NCBI GenBank assembly: GCA_950071955.1
Contig: CATMOC010000166.1
Coordinates: 1-7,601 of the forward strand
Length of the DNA: 7,601 bases
Reading direction: 5' to 3'
Origin: an uncultured Mesorhizobium sp.
GTDB taxonomy: Bacteria; Pseudomonadota; Alphaproteobacteria; Rhizobiales; Rhizobiaceae
Shown here: positions 6,757 through 7,601 of the stretch, in pieces
How positions within the stretch are numbered: the stretch's first letter is position 1
Layout of the letters: each line of letters begins with the position of its first letter
The notes under the pieces: generated by a model
What the model was told of the DNA's origin: nothing
Databases searched by the model: none
What the model saw: only the letters and a program-made list of their open reading frames with translations
Translations under genes and position numbers: made by a program

Positions 6757-7601
6757 TTATTCGGCGGGCTGCACGGAAGCGGGAGCGAAGCCGCCGATGG
6801 GCTCCTCCTGGCGCTGGTAGCCGCGGATGGTCATGAACACGTTCCAGGCCATGACGAGCGCGCCGGCCAGGTAGAGGGCGCCGCCCAGGGCACGGACGAC
6901 GAAGTAGGGCTTCATCGCGGCGACGGACTCGGCGAAGGAGTAAACCAGGAAGCCCTGATCGTCGTACTCGCGCCACATGAGACCCTGCTGGATGCCCGCG
7001 ACCCACATGACGGCGGCGTAGATGACGATGCCGATCGTAGCGAGCCAGAAGTGCCAGGTGACGAGGCGCAGCGAGTAGAGCCGCTCGCGGTACCACAGCT
7101 TCGGAACAAGGTAGTAGATCGCGCCGAAGGAGATCATGCCGACCCATCCCAGCGCGCCCGAATGCACGTGGCCGATGGTCCAGTCCGTGTAGTGGCTGAG
7201 CGAGTTGACCGCCTTGATCGACATCATCGGGCCTTCGAACGTCGACATCCCGTAGAAGGCGATGGCCAGCACCATCATGCGGATGATGGGATCGGTCCTG
7301 AGCTTGTCCCAGGCGCCCGACAGCGTCATCAGGCCGTTGATCATGCCGCCCCAGGATGGCATCCACAGCATGATGGAAAACACCATGCCCAGCGTCTGAG
7401 CCCAGTCTGGCAAGGCGGTGTAGTGCAGGTGGTGCGGACCGGCCCAGATGTAGAGGAAGATCAGCGCCCAGAAGTGGATGATCGACAGCCGGTAGGAATA
7501 GACCGGGCGACCGGCCTGCTTGGGCACGAAATAGTACATCATGCCGAGGAAGCCGGCGGTGAGGAAGAAGCCGACTGCGTTGTGGCCGTACCACCACTGT
7601 G
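6757..7601 (-). CDS. ccoN: CcoN/FixN, catalytic subunit I of cbb3 oxidase (C-terminal part)
   Basis: The C-terminal 280 residues are present; the gene continues past the right edge. CcoN is the heme-copper oxidase subunit that reduces O2 to water at heme b3-CuB and pumps protons. The ligands visible are WWYGHNA (first CuB histidine), LYIWAGPHH (the cross-linked tyrosine and two CuB histidines) and IGHVHSG (heme b3 and heme b histidines). Counting from the first, their spacing (+44, +50, +51, +138, +140) equals that of H207, Y251, H257, H258, H345 and H347 in the Pseudomonas stutzeri enzyme as I recall it. The first heme b histidine lies outside the window. The C-terminus ([12 protein letters not shown]...VQPAE) ends in TAA 12 nt before ccoO. 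The operon promoter is outside the window. Confidence 0.98.
   Translation of the reverse strand, partial: QWWYGHNAVGFFLTAGFLGMMYYFVPKQAGRPVYSYRLSIIHFWALIFLYIWAGPHHLHYTALPDWAQTLGMVFSIMLWMPSWGGMINGLMTLSGAWDKLRTDPIIRMMVLAIAFYGMSTFEGPMMSIKAVNSLSHYTDWTIGHVHSGALGWVGMISFGAIYYLVPKLWYRERLYSLRLVTWHFWLATIGIVIYAAVMWVAGIQQGLMWREYDDQGFLVYSFAESVAAMKPYFVVRALGGALYLAGALVMAWNVFMTIRGYQRQEEPIGGFAPASVQPAE

Overview
The window is a GC-rich chromosomal segment carrying most of a cbb3-type cytochrome c oxidase locus (ccoNOQP, called fixNOQP in rhizobia) and its assembly/maturation operon (ccoGHIS, fixGHIS), all on the minus strand. The gene content and order, the FixH-type CcoH, the 50-residue CcoQ and the MSCCAPG start of the copper ATPase suggest an alphaproteobacterium, probably of the Hyphomicrobiales (rhizobial) type. 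The genus cannot be fixed from this sequence.

Reading in the direction of transcription (high to low coordinates): the C-terminal 280 residues of CcoN (catalytic subunit, running off the right edge), CcoO (mono-heme c), CcoQ (small membrane subunit) and CcoP (di-heme c), separated by 1-12 nt. This operon ends at a good intrinsic terminator (4903-4935). After a gap of about 600 bp the second operon begins, with a perfect FNR/FixK-type box (TTGAT-N4-ATCAA, 4444-4457) just upstream of ccoG. ccoG, ccoH, ccoI and ccoS follow, each junction being a 4-nt ATGA stop/start overlap. ccoS runs off the left edge after 17 codons.

The genes form one functional unit. CcoN reduces O2 at a heme b3-CuB centre, CcoO and CcoP deliver electrons through c-type hemes, and CcoQ supports the complex. 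CcoG (a membrane-bound iron-sulfur protein), CcoH, the copper P1B-ATPase CcoI and CcoS are needed for copper supply and for cofactor insertion and assembly. The anaerobic box and the separate terminator imply that the assembly operon has its own low-oxygen promoter rather than depending only on read-through from ccoP.

The one non-canonical part is the 600-bp gap. On the opposite strand it holds what looks like a decaying type II toxin-antitoxin pair. A PIN-domain toxin keeps its first ~13 and last ~44 residues with the middle deleted. It is followed by a ribbon-helix-helix (HicB-like) antitoxin whose expected ATG is frame-shifted after two codons. I see no evidence of a novel system; the toxin-antitoxin relic and the regulatory box beside it are the parts worth a second look.
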